DNA of 64,000 nt from Gracilimonas sp040877545 (GTDB taxonomy: Bacteria; Bacteroidota; Rhodothermia; Balneolales; Balneolaceae). The notes under the pieces are model-generated. The model was not told the DNA's origin. It saw only the letters and a program-made list of their open reading frames with translations, and made no database searches. How positions within the stretch are numbered: the stretch's first letter is position 1; each line of letters begins with the position of its first letter. Below are positions 61,447 through 64,000 of this stretch, piece by piece. The DNA is taken from assembly GCA_040877545.1 (NCBI GenBank), contig JBBDNN010000081.1:4456-68455 (forward strand), written 5' to 3'. The translations under genes and the position numbers were made by a program.

Positions 61447-63992
61447 GCTTTAATCGAACCTTAGAGGAATTGAAAGATGGCCATGAAGAACCTTACAATT
61501 GCTTCCCAGTAGCTTTAATCGAACCTTAGAGGAATTGAAAGGAAACCAGGACTCCGCACGGGTTAAGACATCAACGAGCTTTAATCGAACCTTAGAGGAA
61601 TTGAAAGCACTAATCCTGACGACCCCGGTGCGGGGGAGATCAGCTTTAATCGAACCTTAGAGGAATTGAAAGCAGCTATCACAATCCTGCTCAAAATCAC
61701 AATAATTAGCTTTAATCGAACCTTAGAGGAATTGAAAGTGTGTATCTAATATTCTATCGCCTTTTTTAGCGTAGGCTTTAATCGAACCTTAGAGGAATTG
61801 AAAGTTATGGATATCGGCTTTGTCAATCACTGCAAGATCAGCTTTAATCGAACCTTAGAGGAATTGAAAGGAAGAGGGCGACACGCTTTCAGATANNNNN
61901 NNNNNNNNNNNNNNNNNNNNNNNNNNNNNNNNNNNNNNNNNNNNNNNNNNNNNNNNNNNNNNNNNNNNNNNNNNNNNNNNNNNNNNNNNNNNNNNTCGAA
62001 CCTTAGAGGAATTGAAAGGAAGAGGGCGACACGCTTTCAGATAAAATTGAAGGAGCTTTAATCGAACCTTAGAGGAATTGAAAGTTTCCTCGTACGATGG
62101 ATTGACGGGGGAAAGTGATTGCTTTAATCGAACCTTAGAGGAATTGAAAGGAAGAGGGCGACACGCTTTCAGATAAAATTGAGGGAGCTTTAATCGAACC
62201 TTAGAGGAATTGAAAGCAGACCTTATCATTGAACTAACCCCCAGACCCATGAGCTTTAATCGAACCTTAGAGGAATTGAAAGCATATCTGGAAGCTCTGC
62301 CAATTAGATGAAATGGAGGCTTTAATCGAACCTTAGAGGAATTGAAAGGGAGTTTGGCGGAAATACGCTCTTTCCTTTTCTCTGGCTTTAATCGAACCTT
62401 AGAGGAATTGAAAGCTTCAGCCAATGAGATTGCAAAGGTTGCAGAAGTTGGCTTTAATCGAACCTTAGAGGAATTGAAAGTTAAACGCAATCTTATTCTT
62501 CATTGCACCGAAATAGCTTTAATCGAACCTTAGAGGAATTGAAAGGACCTTTATAAGATTCGCCTTGCTCAGCTACATGATGCTTTAATCGAACCTTAGA
62601 GGAATTGAAAGCAAACAATGTAAACACGGCAACAGATGTAGGGGGTGGCTTTAATCGAACCTTAGAGGAATTGAAAGTAAACCGATCCAATTCATCATTA
62701 TTCATTCTTCCAGGCTTTAATCGAACCTTAGAGGAATTGAAAGTTCGCATTCAGGCGGTTGATGACTATTGGGGTGGCGCTTTAATCGAACCTTAGAGGA
62801 ATTGAAAGTTGATAACTGCATTTGAAGGACTATCGGATAAAGCAGCTTTAATCGAACCTTAGAGGAATTGAAAGAACGTTCCATTGTCGGGTAAAAATCT
62901 GCTCAGCCTCGCTTTAATCGAACCTTAGAGGAATTGAAAGTTACGATTCCTTCAGGTTGAGATGACCCTGTACCTGGCTTTAATCGAACCTTAGAGGAAT
63001 TGAAAGCAGGTCGGGAGACAGTGTTACCCCGATAGCCCCGGCAGCTTTAATCGAACCTTAGAGGAATTGAAAGCTTGATCTTTTGCTTGTGCAGTATAAA
63101 GCCTGAGAAGCTTTAATCGAACCTTAGAGGAATTGAAAGCAAACTCTTAAATCATTCCGATGCGAGAATTAAAAGCTTTAATCGAACCTTAGAGGAATTG
63201 AAAGAAATAATGACAGAGTGCTATGATGATTCGCAGGACAGCTTTAATCGAACCTTAGAGGAATTGAAAGCAAATGAATTTGAGGCGATTGTAGTCGAAC
63301 GGATGCGCTTTAATCGAACCTTAGAGGAATTGAAAGTGAATCCTTTGAGATCTTCTTTGCTCATTGAGCCAAGCTTTAATCGAACCTTAGAGGAATTGAA
63401 AGAATATTGGGCACCCGCATTAGGCAGGCTCTTAGGAGCTTTAATCGAACCTTAGAGGAATTGAAAGTTGTGTTTGCCGGTTCATTTGGGCTTGTCTCGC
63501 TGGCTTTAATCGAACCTTAGAGGAATTGAAAGTGTTATAGGCTATAGGGGTAGAAATACAGGCATCAGGCTTTAATCGAACCTTAGAGGAATTGAAAGAT
63601 GATAGCGGTTGCTCTTCGCTCAAAGGCAATGATGCTTTAATCGAACCTTAGAGGAATTGAAAGCATTATATAAGCTGTACAATTAATGATTGGAAACAGC
63701 TTTAATCGAACCTTAGAGGAATTGAAAGCATTAACGAAGGTAGTTCACTAATTACCCCGTTCAGCTTTAATCGAACCTTAGAGGAATTGAAAGATATTCA
63801 CGGTATTGGGTATGTTGCGAGGTTCGCAAGCTTTAATCGAACCTTAGAGGAATTGAAAGGGTGCCGTCGTCCTGCTGGGTGGAGTTCTCGAATTTGCTTT
63901 AATCGAACCTTAGAGGAATTGAAAGTCATAATCACCTTCATTAATACGAACATGATTACCAAGCTTTAATCGAACCTTAGAGGAATTGAAAT
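61447..63992 (+). CRISPR. Type I-B CRISPR array, 38 visible repeats, interrupted by an assembly gap
   Basis: 30-nt repeats start GCTTTAATCGAACC and end GGAATTGAAAG; spacers are 35-37 nt. Repeats begin at 61447, 61512, 61578, 61643 and so on to 63963. One (ending 62018) is truncated by the N run. All are identical except the last, which ends GAAAT, marking the leader-distal end. Transcription on the + strand gives the handle ATTGAAAG. The spacer at 62019-62054 recurs at 62151-62186 with one mismatch, and its first 25 nt also occur at 61871-61895 before the gap. Spacer origins cannot be judged without a search. Confidence 0.98.
61896..61995. other. Assembly gap (100 N)
   Basis: Exactly 100 N between two copies of the same spacer and repeat context. 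This is a conventional placeholder length, so the true number of missing repeat units is unknown. Confidence 0.97.
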
Positions 63993-64000
63993 ATATATCT

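Noticed and set aside
61798..63969. Open reading frames within the CRISPR array on both strands
   Set aside because: They are translations of the repeat unit (recurring FNRTLEELK or FNSSKVRLK), not genes.

Overview
The window looks like a chromosome segment from a Bacteroidota/Balneolota-type bacterium (inference). The grounds are: a DUF4293 protein, a BshA bacillithiol enzyme, BatC/D/E-like genes, Wza/Wzz-type surface polysaccharide genes, many TTG starts without a clear Shine-Dalgarno, and at least one good TTTG-N21-TAnnTTTG promoter (26805-26837). No rRNA or tRNA gene was recognised. A 100-base run of N (61896-61995) marks an assembly gap inside the CRISPR array.

Layout. 1-4.1 kb: a partial ABC ATPase, a SPOR lipoprotein and a three-gene partner-switching module (STAS antagonist, RsbW-like kinase, GAF-SpoIIE phosphatase). 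4.1-7.1 kb: MltF-like transglycosylase, EamA transporter, DUF4293 protein. 7.4-14.3 kb: a tetR-tolC-adaptor-RND efflux operon with a palindrome next to tetR. 14.5-25.2 kb: an EamA transporter, then a surface polysaccharide cluster (export protein, chain-length protein, polymerase-like and flippase-like membrane proteins, three glycosyltransferases, WecB-type epimerase). 25.3-30.6 kb: pyrR-pyrB, sucC, bshA, yebC. 30.6-34.3 kb: batC/D/E-like genes without batA/batB. 34.4-46.5 kb: M20 peptidase, a TolC/MacB-permease/HlyD export set, panC-panD, an E2 acyltransferase, an S9 peptidase, a DksA/TraR zinc-finger protein and a MarR regulator.

46.9-64 kb is a type I-B CRISPR-Cas locus: cas6, cas8b, cas7, cas5, cas3, a 3.5-kb accessory stretch (DUF4160/DUF2442 pair, two unknown genes, a REP-associated transposase), cas4, a four-helix-bundle gene, cas1, cas2, leader, and an array of 38 visible 30-nt repeats.

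The most interesting signal is in the intergenic DNA on either side of cas6. Two degenerate repeat-spacer-repeat units lie there, outside the array. One (46920-47003, + strand) ends 4 nt before an orphan DUF433 antitoxin gene. The other (48360-48441, - strand) overlaps the end of cas6. Its 22-nt pseudo-spacer matches a site about 70 nt away (48459-48480) at 17 of the first 19 positions. The two mismatches fall at positions 6 and 18, and a TCC PAM-like triplet sits beside the site. This is the architecture of crRNA-like regulators (CreA of CreTA modules, or CreR-type cas autorepressors). Between the site and cas8b lies a short stretch with two hairpins, the second a strong terminator. I infer an RNA-guided, Cascade-dependent regulatory switch built into this cas locus. 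A simple protein-operator duplication remains the main alternative.
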